DNA of 5,006 bases from Nitrospina sp. (GTDB lineage Bacteria; Nitrospinota; Nitrospinia; Nitrospinales; VA-1). Location of the stretch: the NCBI GenBank assembly GCA_002697825.1, contig NZYH01000013.1, positions 10,961 through 15,966 on the forward strand, written 5' to 3'. The position numbers and the translations under genes were made by a program. Under the pieces are notes generated by a model. It was not told the origin of the DNA and searched no databases. It saw only the letters and a list, made by a program, of their open reading frames with translations. Numbering within the stretch: position 1 is the first letter of the stretch; every line of letters begins with the position of its first letter. Below, piece after piece: positions 1 to 5,006 of the stretch.

Positions 1-1443
1 GAAGTTGGAATAAATATTTTTAGAATCTTCGATGCCCTTAATGATTTCCGCAATATAGAAACTGCGATAAAAACAGTTCAAAAATGCGGGGAAACTGTTG
101 AGGGTTGCATTAGTTACACCGTGAGTCCGGTCCACAACCTAGAGCTTTATGTGAAAATGGGTAAGGACCTTGAAAGTATGGGGGCAGACATCCTTTGTAT
201 AAAAGACATGGCAGGACTTTTGACACCAGATGTCACAAAAAACCTCATCACGGAATTGAAAAAAAATATCAAACTTCCCATTCATTTGCACACGCACGCA
301 ACAACCGGACTTGTCGGAATGAACATGCAATGTGCTATCGAGGCAGATGTCGACATGATCGATACAGCCATTTCCACCTTGTCTATGGGAACATCGCACT
401 ATGCGACTGAATGTATTGTAGCGGCGTTAAAAGGAACACCTAGGGACACTGGTTTGGATTTAAACCTACTTGAAGAAATCAATGACTACTTTAAAGAGGT
501 CAAGAAAAATTATTCCGAATTTGAAAGTGATTTTAAAGGGGTGGATGTAAATATCCTTAAATCACAAATTCCAGGCGGTATGATTTCAAATATGGAGAGC
601 CAGCTAAAGGAACAAAATGCTATTGAAAAACTCGGAGAGGTTTTGAAAGAAGTTCCTCGAGTTAGAAAAGATATGGGTTATCCACCCTTAGTCACCCCAA
701 CAAGTCAGATTGTTGGCTCACAAGCAACGCTTAATGTCTTGACCGGTGAGCGCTATAAAATTATAACTAAAGAAACACGGCAATGCGTAATGGGTAATTA
801 CGGTAAGTTACCAGCAGCCATTGACGAGGAACTATTAAAAAAGGTTGCAGGCGACAAAAAAGTTACAGACTGTCGGCCAGCTGATTTGTTGGAACCGGAA
901 TGGGACGGTGTATGCAAAGATCTCGGAGATAAATATACTAGCGAAGAAGACCGGTTGACCTATGCTCTATTCGAAAAAGTTGCACTAAAGTTTTTTGAAA
1001 CACGAGGAAAACCTTTACCAGCTAAACCGAAAACAGCGAAATCAATACCTAATAATAAGCCAGCAGAACAGTTACCTGCGGTAACGCAAAGTGGGTCTTC
1101 GATTTACCAAGTGCGAGTAAATGGAAAAGATTTCACTGTAGAAGTAGCCATGGGAGGATCAGGTACAATGGCCCCTGCGCCTACACCAACTGCTGCACCA
1201 CCGGCTAGCCCCGCTCCTCCAAGTGGAGGTGGGTCTCCGCTCACAGCACCATTACCAGGGTCTATTTTCACCTTAAAATGTAATGTCGGCGACATAGTTA
1301 ACGAAGGTGATACCGTTTTAGTAATGGAATCGATGAAAATGGAAAGTGAGGTTAAGGCCCATCAGTCGGGTACCATTCAATCGATTCTTGTTAAAGAAGG
1401 CGATAATGTGCAAACTGGCGATCAATTGGTAACCATCGGCTAA
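1..1443 (+). CDS. oadA: Oxaloacetate decarboxylase (Na+-extruding) alpha subunit, 5' partial
   Basis: Cytoplasmic carboxyltransferase and biotin carrier of the Na+ pump: it transfers the carboxyl group of oxaloacetate to biotin, releasing pyruvate. The frame is open from base 1, giving 480 visible residues. Compared with the roughly 595-residue Klebsiella OadA, about 100-110 N-terminal residues, including the first metal-ligand Asp, lie upstream. Domains seen: the end of the HMGL-like TIM barrel, with FRIFDALND (residues 7-15), IKDM with the catalytic-type Lys68, and the metal ligands His97 and His99 in LHTHATTG; the conserved carboxyltransferase C-terminal domain (about 150-330), with [33 protein letters not shown] and CRPADLL; a Pro/Ala-rich linker (391-413); and a biotinyl domain (414-480) with ESMKM, biotinylated Lys446. 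The barrel matches pyruvate carboxylase too, but the fused biotin domain without a biotin carboxylase, followed directly by oadB, supports OadA. The GTG at 121 is an internal codon, not the start. The gene overlaps oadB by one base. Confidence 0.96.
   Translation, partial: EVGINIFRIFDALNDFRNIETAIKTVQKCGETVEGCISYTVSPVHNLELYVKMGKDLESMGADILCIKDMAGLLTPDVTKNLITELKKNIKLPIHLHTHATTGLVGMNMQCAIEADVDMIDTAISTLSMGTSHYATECIVAALKGTPRDTGLDLNLLEEINDYFKEVKKNYSEFESDFKGVDVNILKSQIPGGMISNMESQLKEQNAIEKLGEVLKEVPRVRKDMGYPPLVTPTSQIVGSQATLNVLTGERYKIITKETRQCVMGNYGKLPAAIDEELLKKVAGDKKVTDCRPADLLEPEWDGVCKDLGDKYTSEEDRLTYALFEKVALKFFETRGKPLPAKPKTAKSIPNNKPAEQLPAVTQSGSSIYQVRVNGKDFTVEVAMGGSGTMAPAPTPTAAPPASPAPPSGGGSPLTAPLPGSIFTLKCNVGDIVNEGDTVLVMESMKMESEVKAHQSGTIQSILVKEGDNVQTGDQLVTIG
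1171..1239 (+). other. Pro/Ala-rich hinge between carboxyltransferase and biotinyl domains of OadA
   Basis: Residues 391-413 of the visible alpha subunit are nearly all Ala, Pro, Thr, Ser and Gly, ending in a GGG turn. This is the flexible tether seen in the family, which lets the biotin arm swing between the carboxyltransferase site and the membrane-embedded beta subunit. The stretch is low-complexity and more GC-rich than the surrounding sequence, which is expected from Pro and Ala codons and is not a sign of transfer. Confidence 0.85.
1336..1338 (+). other. Biotin attachment lysine codon (ESMKM motif) of OadA
   Basis: The AAA codon encodes Lys446 of the visible protein, inside the motif [10 protein letters not shown]. 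Family knowledge identifies the Lys of the (A/S)MKM motif as the residue biotinylated by biotin-protein ligase. Here the residue two before the Lys is Ser rather than the most common Ala. The Met residues on both sides of the Lys are kept. A Gly-rich turn (EGD) and hydrophobic strands around the motif fit the biotinyl fold. Confidence 0.93.
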
Positions 1444-1445
1444 TG
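1441..1445 (+). promoter_or_regulatory. oadA/oadB stop-start overlap (TAATG)
   Basis: The TAA stop of oadA and the ATG start of oadB share the A at 1443. No strong Shine-Dalgarno sequence lies in the preceding 15 bases, so oadB translation probably depends on ribosomes finishing oadA. The overlap is seen directly; translational coupling is inferred. Coupling would suit fixed stoichiometry in the alpha-beta complex. Confidence 0.75.
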
Positions 1446-2678
1446 GAATTTAGTTTCAGTTCATCCGCATTAAAAATAGCAAATTCAACTGCATTCTCCA
1501 GTCTGGAGAGTGGCGATGTCATAATGTTGGGCGTTGCTTGTGTTCTAATCTACCTTGCCATATGGAAAAAGTTTGAACCTCTTTTGCTTCTTCCCATGGG
1601 TTTCGGTTGCCTTCTTGCAAACATCCCCATGAGCATGATGGCAAGTACAGACACCGGCGGCCTATTAAACTTTTTCTATCAGGGTATAAAACATGAGGTA
1701 TTGCCCCCCCTTATATTTATGGGAGTGGGCGCGTTGACTGATTTTGGTCCCTTGTTAGCTAACCCGAGCACCTTTCTGCTTGGAGCCGCAGCTCAAATTG
1801 GTGTATACACGACACTTGTTGGCGCTGTGTTTCTGGGGTTTAATATGCAAGAAGCAAGTGCTATCGGAATCATTGGTGGTGCCGATGGACCCACGTCGAT
1901 TTTTTTAGCTAGCAAACTTGCACCCCACCTGCTTGCTCCTATAGCTGTGGCAGCGTATTCATATATGTCGTTGGTCCCCTTGATCCAACCACCAATCATG
2001 AAGCTGCTTACTACTGAAAAAGAGCGGAAAATCAAGATGGAACAGTTAAAACCAATTTCACAAACGGTGAAAATTGTTTTCCCGGTAACTGTAACCATCG
2101 TCTGTTGCCTCATGTTACCAGGAGTAACTCCATTACTTGGAATGTTAATGCTAGGCAATCTATTTCGTGAATCAGGAGTCACCGCTCGCCTTCATGAAAC
2201 TGCAGAAACTCATTTAATAAATATTGTTACAATTCTTCTTGCGCTCGCTGTGGGTTCATCCATGACAGCGCAATCGTTTTTACAATGGCAGACCATCAAG
2301 ATAATTGTATTAGGGTTGTTGGCCTTCACATTTGCAACTGCTGGAGGAGTGATTTTCGGTAAATTAATGTGTAAATTTACAGGGGGTAAGGTTAATCCTT
2401 TGATTGGTTCTGCGGGAGTCTCAGCAGTTCCCATGGCTGCCCGGGTTTCTCAAAAAGTGGGATCAGAGGCTGACTCTTCCAACTTCTTATTGATGCACGC
2501 AATGGGGCCGAATGTAGCAGGCGTGATAGGTAGTGCCGTGGCTGCTGGCGTATTCCTTTCGCTTTTTGGAGATGTTAGCACTGGTTTAGATAGCCACGCA
2601 GCTCTAGCTCCCGTCATCGGGAATCCGGAACCAGGAATACGAGCTATTGCAACGGTTGTGGATGTAATAAAACAATAA
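1443..2678 (+). CDS. oadB: Oxaloacetate decarboxylase beta subunit, Na+-translocating carboxybiotin decarboxylase
   Basis: Integral inner-membrane subunit of 411 residues. It decarboxylates carboxybiotin on OadA, consuming a proton, and couples this to Na+ export. The N-terminus aligns well with the Klebsiella protein as I remember it ([14 protein letters not shown] then [10 protein letters not shown]), supporting the ATG at 1443. Many hydrophobic segments are visible, roughly at residues 24-41, 44-62, 86-106, 109-132, 164-186, 210-228, 258-275, 284-308 and 345-375. Residues reported as important in Klebsiella OadB are all present at a constant offset of 55: Asp148 in GGADGPT (D203), Tyr174 (Y229), and Asn318, Gly322, Ser327 and Arg334 in [17 protein letters not shown] (N373, G377, S382, R389). 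The offset reflects absence of the long loop found after the second membrane segment in Klebsiella. About 35 residues after the last membrane segment (from 376) have no counterpart there. Related glutaconyl-CoA or methylmalonyl-CoA decarboxylase beta subunits are similar, but the oadA neighbour decides the substrate. Confidence 0.96.
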   Translation: MEFSFSSSALKIANSTAFSSLESGDVIMLGVACVLIYLAIWKKFEPLLLLPMGFGCLLANIPMSMMASTDTGGLLNFFYQGIKHEVLPPLIFMGVGALTDFGPLLANPSTFLLGAAAQIGVYTTLVGAVFLGFNMQEASAIGIIGGADGPTSIFLASKLAPHLLAPIAVAAYSYMSLVPLIQPPIMKLLTTEKERKIKMEQLKPISQTVKIVFPVTVTIVCCLMLPGVTPLLGMLMLGNLFRESGVTARLHETAETHLINIVTILLALAVGSSMTAQSFLQWQTIKIIVLGLLAFTFATAGGVIFGKLMCKFTGGKVNPLIGSAGVSAVPMAARVSQKVGSEADSSNFLLMHAMGPNVAGVIGSAVAAGVFLSLFGDVSTGLDSHAALAPVIGNPEPGIRAIATVVDVIKQ

Positions 2679-2682
2679 AGGA
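2677..2682 (+). promoter_or_regulatory. Ribosome binding site of oadG
   Basis: AAAGGA begins inside the oadB stop codon and lies 8 bases before the ATG at 2691, a standard Shine-Dalgarno spacing. It supports the chosen start for the small gene and shows that the gamma subunit is translated independently of, but right behind, oadB. No promoter fits in the 12-base gap, so oadG must be on the same transcript. Confidence 0.75.
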
Positions 2683-2690
2683 AATTTAAA

Positions 2691-2957
2691 ATGGAAGTCA
2701 GTGTTTCAGCAGCCGTGAATGTCTCTATTCTTGCGTTGTCCGTTATTTTTACGGTGTTGATCGTTCTTATTTTCACAATTAAAATTTTGGTAAAACTAGT
2801 CCCCTATAAGGCACCTACGGTTCCGCCAGCCAGAGCTGTATCTGCTGGAAATTCAACTGGGCAAGACGATCAAGTCGCCGCAATCACAGCTACCCTGGCA
2901 GCCCATATGCAAAAAAGACCTGACGAGTTCAGGATAGTCAATATACAAACGCATTAA
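2691..2957 (+). CDS. oadG: Oxaloacetate decarboxylase gamma-chain-like protein (OadG family)
   Basis: An 88-residue membrane protein, close to the usual size of OadG (about 80-90 residues). One long hydrophobic helix covers about residues 10-36, followed by a positively charged and Pro/Ala-rich segment (37-56). A cytoplasmic tail (58-88) has the OadG-type motif of alternating Ala and hydrophobic residues (QVAAITATLAAHM) and then a short RIVNI strand. In the known complex, gamma holds OadA on the membrane through its C-terminal tail and stabilises OadB. Its place directly after oadB, with a good ribosome binding site, fits this role. The His triplet near the C-terminus of Klebsiella OadG, linked to metal binding, is absent: only His72 lies at that place and His88 ends the protein. 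Sequence identity in this family is always low, so the call rests on size, topology, tail motif and position. An equivalent small anchor subunit (as in methylmalonyl-CoA decarboxylase) cannot be told apart. Confidence 0.85.
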   Translation: MEVSVSAAVNVSILALSVIFTVLIVLIFTIKILVKLVPYKAPTVPPARAVSAGNSTGQDDQVAAITATLAAHMQKRPDEFRIVNIQTH

Positions 2958-2993
2958 TCTATTTGACCAGATTTGTAATCGAAAAAACTTAAA

Positions 2994-5006
2994 TCACTCA
3001 TCATCCTCTGAGTTTGAGGAAATATCTGAAGGCTTATCATTATTTTTAATTTGGGGTAAGGAATCGAGAATTTCAACAGGGGCTTCTAAAATTCCCTGAA
3101 AAATTCCCATCACTTTTTTACCTAAAGAGGTAAAGGGAATCGCCGAAATGTCTGGGTCGTAAAAATCTCCTTTAACCTTATAATACGTTTTCAAAAAGCT
3201 CTTCTCATCTCCGCCAGTTATAATTTTGCCAACAACTGGAATTTTGGTCAGCAGCCTATCCAGCTCAGCAAGAGGAGCAACTCCCACCACCGTATCCATT
3301 TGCTTTTTACCTAAATTAAAAGCTCCAACTATGGTTGTTCTGCGTTCATTGGTTTCTAATACAAGATTTTCTGTTTGAAAAATTCCATTCTTAGGAACAA
3401 AGTCACCTGATAGTTGCTTGAATGCAAAAGGGCTGCCTTTATCTTCTTTTTCAGACAATGAACTGGTATCTGGACCAAAAAGCTTATCGACTCCTTGCTT
3501 AAGCTTTTTCTTATTCATATTGCCAGATTGGATATTCAGAGAAATTTTTCCCCTTAATGAATCACATATTTCAGTCCAATTTTTTCCTTTTCCCTTTATA
3601 TTGGCATAAAATTTTTTAACATCCCCACTTAATCCTTCCTTAAAAATATCACCAAAAAGGCTAAATACGTTTTCCGTTTTTACATTCTTTGCAGCTATTT
3701 TTACACCAAAGGTATTGACTCCCTTCTCATCAACGCTAAAATTTCCAGTGCTTTTTACTAATGGGTTTGTTCCAACGTTCCAATCTGAAAGTTCCAGATT
3801 CTTATCCTTTAGAGAAATTTTTCCTTTAACATTATTTAACTGCAACATTCGGAAATGTAATTGTTTCACATCAAAAAGGATCTGACCTTTAGCCTTCCTG
3901 AAAAAATCTGTCTTAGTAAAAAGGTCTAACACCTTTGCATCTTTTTGCCGCGATTCATCCATTAATGCATTGATATCTAGTTTTTTTCCTGTAAGGATGA
4001 TCTCCAAATTAGGGACATCACTCCTCTCATAAATGCCACTAAAATCAAATTTACTGTCAGCCAAAGCAACACTCGCTGATCTAATATCAAATCTATTTTC
4101 TTTAAAACGTACCTTAGCATTAAGAGTGAGATCGGAAGATATTTTTTCAGGCTTAATCTTTAAATTAACAAAGTTTACTTTCCCTTCAAATTTAGAATCT
4201 TCTAGCTTATTCAGGTTTCCTTCTCCATAAATAGCAAAATCTATATGACCATCTGTTGTCCAAGATTTGGAAAACTGATGCGAAGCATCAGCCTTAAAAT
4301 CATGCGATTCTATATCGACAACAAAATTCGGGTTGTCCAAATCAGGGATCTTAATCGAGCCCGAAACTTTGTTACCACCTAATTCATATATAAAATTATC
4401 AATATCTAACCCATCTTTTTTAGAGAAGGATCCTTTAGCTCTATACTGGTTGAGTATGTTTTCCTTTTTTTGAACCAAACCAGGAATTTTATAGTTCGTA
4501 TTTATCAAATTTGCTTGTTGCTCAAATTTAATATTTTCAGGAGTCCCATTAATATTCATTGTAATATTTGCAGGACCTGAAAAATTAAAATTATTAAAAA
4601 TTGGCACATCTTTTAAATCCGTTTGTAAAAACTCAGGGAACTTTAGGTGTAAGGAAAATTCTGGGTTTGATAGGTTCGCGAGATCAATTTTGCCATCTAT
4701 GAACAAAGAGGAATCTCCATATCGACCGGTAACATTTTCTAAACGAATTTTTTTCTCATCGTAGTAGATCTTTCCTTTTAAACCTTTTAATCCTTGAAAT
4801 CGATCCTGATATTTTATCGATAGGTTTTTTAGTTCAACCTCGCCCCACTCTTTTTCTGTCTCTGGTTTTTCAGGGTTTTGCTCAAAACGATATTTGATCA
4901 ATACACTTCCGGAATTAAAATTAAGTCCTTCCTGCAATTCCAAAATCCTGCTATCAGAGTCATCTTCCATGATCAAATGCAAGTCACTGGAATTTAAATG
5001 ATATAG
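2994..5006 (-). CDS. AsmA/YhdP-like envelope protein, C-terminal part (5' partial)
   Basis: 670 visible residues. The frame stays open to the window edge, so the true start, and any N-terminal membrane anchor or signal, lies beyond 5006. The TTG at 4982 is an internal Leu codon. The visible part has no membrane helix and is rich in alternating beta-strand patterns, with a recurring unit listed separately. Residues 473-498 (GKNWTEICDSLRGKISLNI and on) resemble the AsmA segment that precedes the terminal domain. Residues about 525-648 match the AsmA-like C-terminal domain, with PLAELDRLLTKIPVVGKI, a GGDEKS turn and YYKVKGDFYDPDISAIP. The end is acidic (SEDDE). Known relatives (AsmA, YhdP, TamB, YdbH) are anchored in the inner membrane, span the periplasm as long beta-grooves and take part in phospholipid traffic to the outer membrane; this function is inferred by family only. 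The gene faces the oad operon, with 36 bases between the stops, and is visibly more AT-rich, so it is probably functionally unrelated. No gene symbol is safe. Confidence 0.85.
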   Translation of the reverse strand, partial: LYHLNSSDLHLIMEDDSDSRILELQEGLNFNSGSVLIKYRFEQNPEKPETEKEWGEVELKNLSIKYQDRFQGLKGLKGKIYYDEKKIRLENVTGRYGDSSLFIDGKIDLANLSNPEFSLHLKFPEFLQTDLKDVPIFNNFNFSGPANITMNINGTPENIKFEQQANLINTNYKIPGLVQKKENILNQYRAKGSFSKKDGLDIDNFIYELGGNKVSGSIKIPDLDNPNFVVDIESHDFKADASHQFSKSWTTDGHIDFAIYGEGNLNKLEDSKFEGKVNFVNLKIKPEKISSDLTLNAKVRFKENRFDIRSASVALADSKFDFSGIYERSDVPNLEIILTGKKLDINALMDESRQKDAKVLDLFTKTDFFRKAKGQILFDVKQLHFRMLQLNNVKGKISLKDKNLELSDWNVGTNPLVKSTGNFSVDEKGVNTFGVKIAAKNVKTENVFSLFGDIFKEGLSGDVKKFYANIKGKGKNWTEICDSLRGKISLNIQSGNMNKKKLKQGVDKLFGPDTSSLSEKEDKGSPFAFKQLSGDFVPKNGIFQTENLVLETNERRTTIVGAFNLGKKQMDTVVGVAPLAELDRLLTKIPVVGKIITGGDEKSFLKTYYKVKGDFYDPDISAIPFTSLGKKVMGIFQGILEAPVEILDSLPQIKNNDKPSDISSNSEDDE
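3264..3383 (-). repeat. AsmA-like beta unit 5, within the C-terminal domain
   Basis: Visible residues 542-581: IFQTENLVLETNERRTTIVG, then AFNLGKKQMDTVVGVAPLAE. It shows the same strand-turn-strand-Gly order, 140 residues after unit 4, and leads straight into the IPVVGKI motif of the AsmA-like C-terminal domain. This form is typical of the family's terminal domain. Confidence 0.5.
3681..3800 (-). repeat. AsmA-like beta unit 4 (diverged)
   Basis: Visible residues 403-442: NLELSDWNVGTNPLVKSTG, then NFSVDEKGVNTFGVKIAAKN. The central Gly follows unit 3 by 97 residues. It keeps the alternating strand pattern and the Gly but lacks the N-P-x-F core, so membership is less certain. Confidence 0.4.
3978..4097 (-). 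repeat. AsmA-like beta unit 3
   Basis: Visible residues 304-343: RFDIRSASVALADSKFDFSG, then a shortened link with VPNLEIILTGKKLDINAL. The central Gly is 108 residues after that of unit 2. The N-P-x-F core is degraded to VPNLE, but strand order and spacing are kept. Confidence 0.5.
4296..4415 (-). repeat. AsmA-like beta unit 2
   Basis: Visible residues 198-237 repeat the pattern of unit 1: GLDIDNFIYELGG, then NKVSGSIKIPDL, then DNPNFVVDIESHDF. The central Gly lies 111 residues after that of unit 1, and both keep the L-x-N-P-x-F core. This is consistent with stacked beta-groove modules. Confidence 0.6.
4629..4748 (-). repeat. AsmA-like beta unit 1
   Basis: About 40 residues (visible 87-126) follow the pattern: a strand beginning KIRLENV, a short turn with Gly, the strand SSLFIDGKIDL, then LSNPEFSLHLKF. 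The core is G-x-I-x-(L/I)-x-x-L-x-N-P-x-F followed by alternating hydrophobic residues. It is the clearest member of a series of related units along the protein. The similarity is at protein level only; I saw no DNA-level duplication. Confidence 0.6.

Noticed and set aside
121..123. GTG as a possible start codon of oadA
   Set aside because: The frame is open back to base 1 and the 40 residues before it (FRIFDALND and on) are conserved OadA barrel sequence. The GTG is an internal Val codon.
1704..1710. Run of seven C bases in oadB as a frameshift or phase-variation site
   Set aside because: The reading frame is intact through it (VLPPLI, matching conserved OadB sequence), and a single short run gives no evidence of slippage.
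1793..2182. 129-codon open frame on the - strand inside oadB
   Set aside because: It is antisense to the most conserved part of oadB (GGADGPT and following), has no recognisable domain, and is best explained as a by-product of oadB codon use.
2450..2776. 108-codon open frame on the - strand across the oadB/oadG junction
   Set aside because: It lies antisense to conserved OadB motifs (the [10 protein letters not shown] segment) and the start of oadG, with no family features of its own.
2956..2990. Short inverted repeat followed by A-rich bases as an intrinsic terminator
   Set aside because: The stem is only five mostly A-T pairs with an 8-base loop, and no T tract follows for the + strand transcript.
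4033..4230. 65-codon open frame on the + strand inside the AsmA-like gene
   Set aside because: It is complementary to a regular beta-strand coding region, with no ribosome binding site noticed and no family resemblance.
4980..4982. TTG as a possible start of the AsmA-like gene
   Set aside because: The frame continues upstream to the window edge and the TTG would leave a protein without the membrane anchor or signal expected in this family. It is an internal Leu codon.

Overview
The window holds four protein-coding genes and almost no non-coding DNA. Three genes on the + strand (1-2957) form a tight operon for a membrane-bound, biotin-dependent, sodium-pumping oxaloacetate decarboxylase, in the order alpha (oadA, 5' end cut off by the window), beta (oadB, complete) and gamma (oadG-like, complete). 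A single large gene on the - strand (2994-5006, 5' end cut off by the window) converges on them. It encodes the C-terminal part of an AsmA/YhdP-like, beta-rich envelope protein.

The decarboxylase genes work together in a known way. The alpha subunit moves the carboxyl group of oxaloacetate onto biotin carried on its own C-terminal domain. The beta subunit, an integral membrane protein, decarboxylates carboxybiotin and exports Na+. The small gamma subunit anchors alpha to beta. The catalytic residues I could check against remembered Klebsiella sequences are present in alpha (apart from those upstream of the window) and in beta. alpha and beta overlap by one base (TAATG), and gamma follows beta after 12 bases with a good Shine-Dalgarno sequence.

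The - strand gene is unrelated in function. Its product has a recurring beta-strand motif about every 100-140 residues and ends in the C-terminal domain typical of AsmA-like proteins, a family linked to lipid traffic between the inner and outer membranes. That implies a Gram-negative cell with an outer membrane. This gene looks more AT-rich than the oad genes.

The organism cannot be named safely. Moderate-to-low GC, an alpha-beta-gamma gene order and an AsmA-like protein of this type would suit a marine or anaerobic Gram-negative bacterium, for example a deltaproteobacterial or Nitrospinota-like lineage, but this is a low-confidence inference. I see no mobile element, CRISPR array, RNA gene or clear terminator, and no evidence of an undescribed system. 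The points worth a second look are modest: the gamma subunit's C-terminus, a C-terminal extension on beta, a variant biotin motif, and the repeat structure of the AsmA-like protein.
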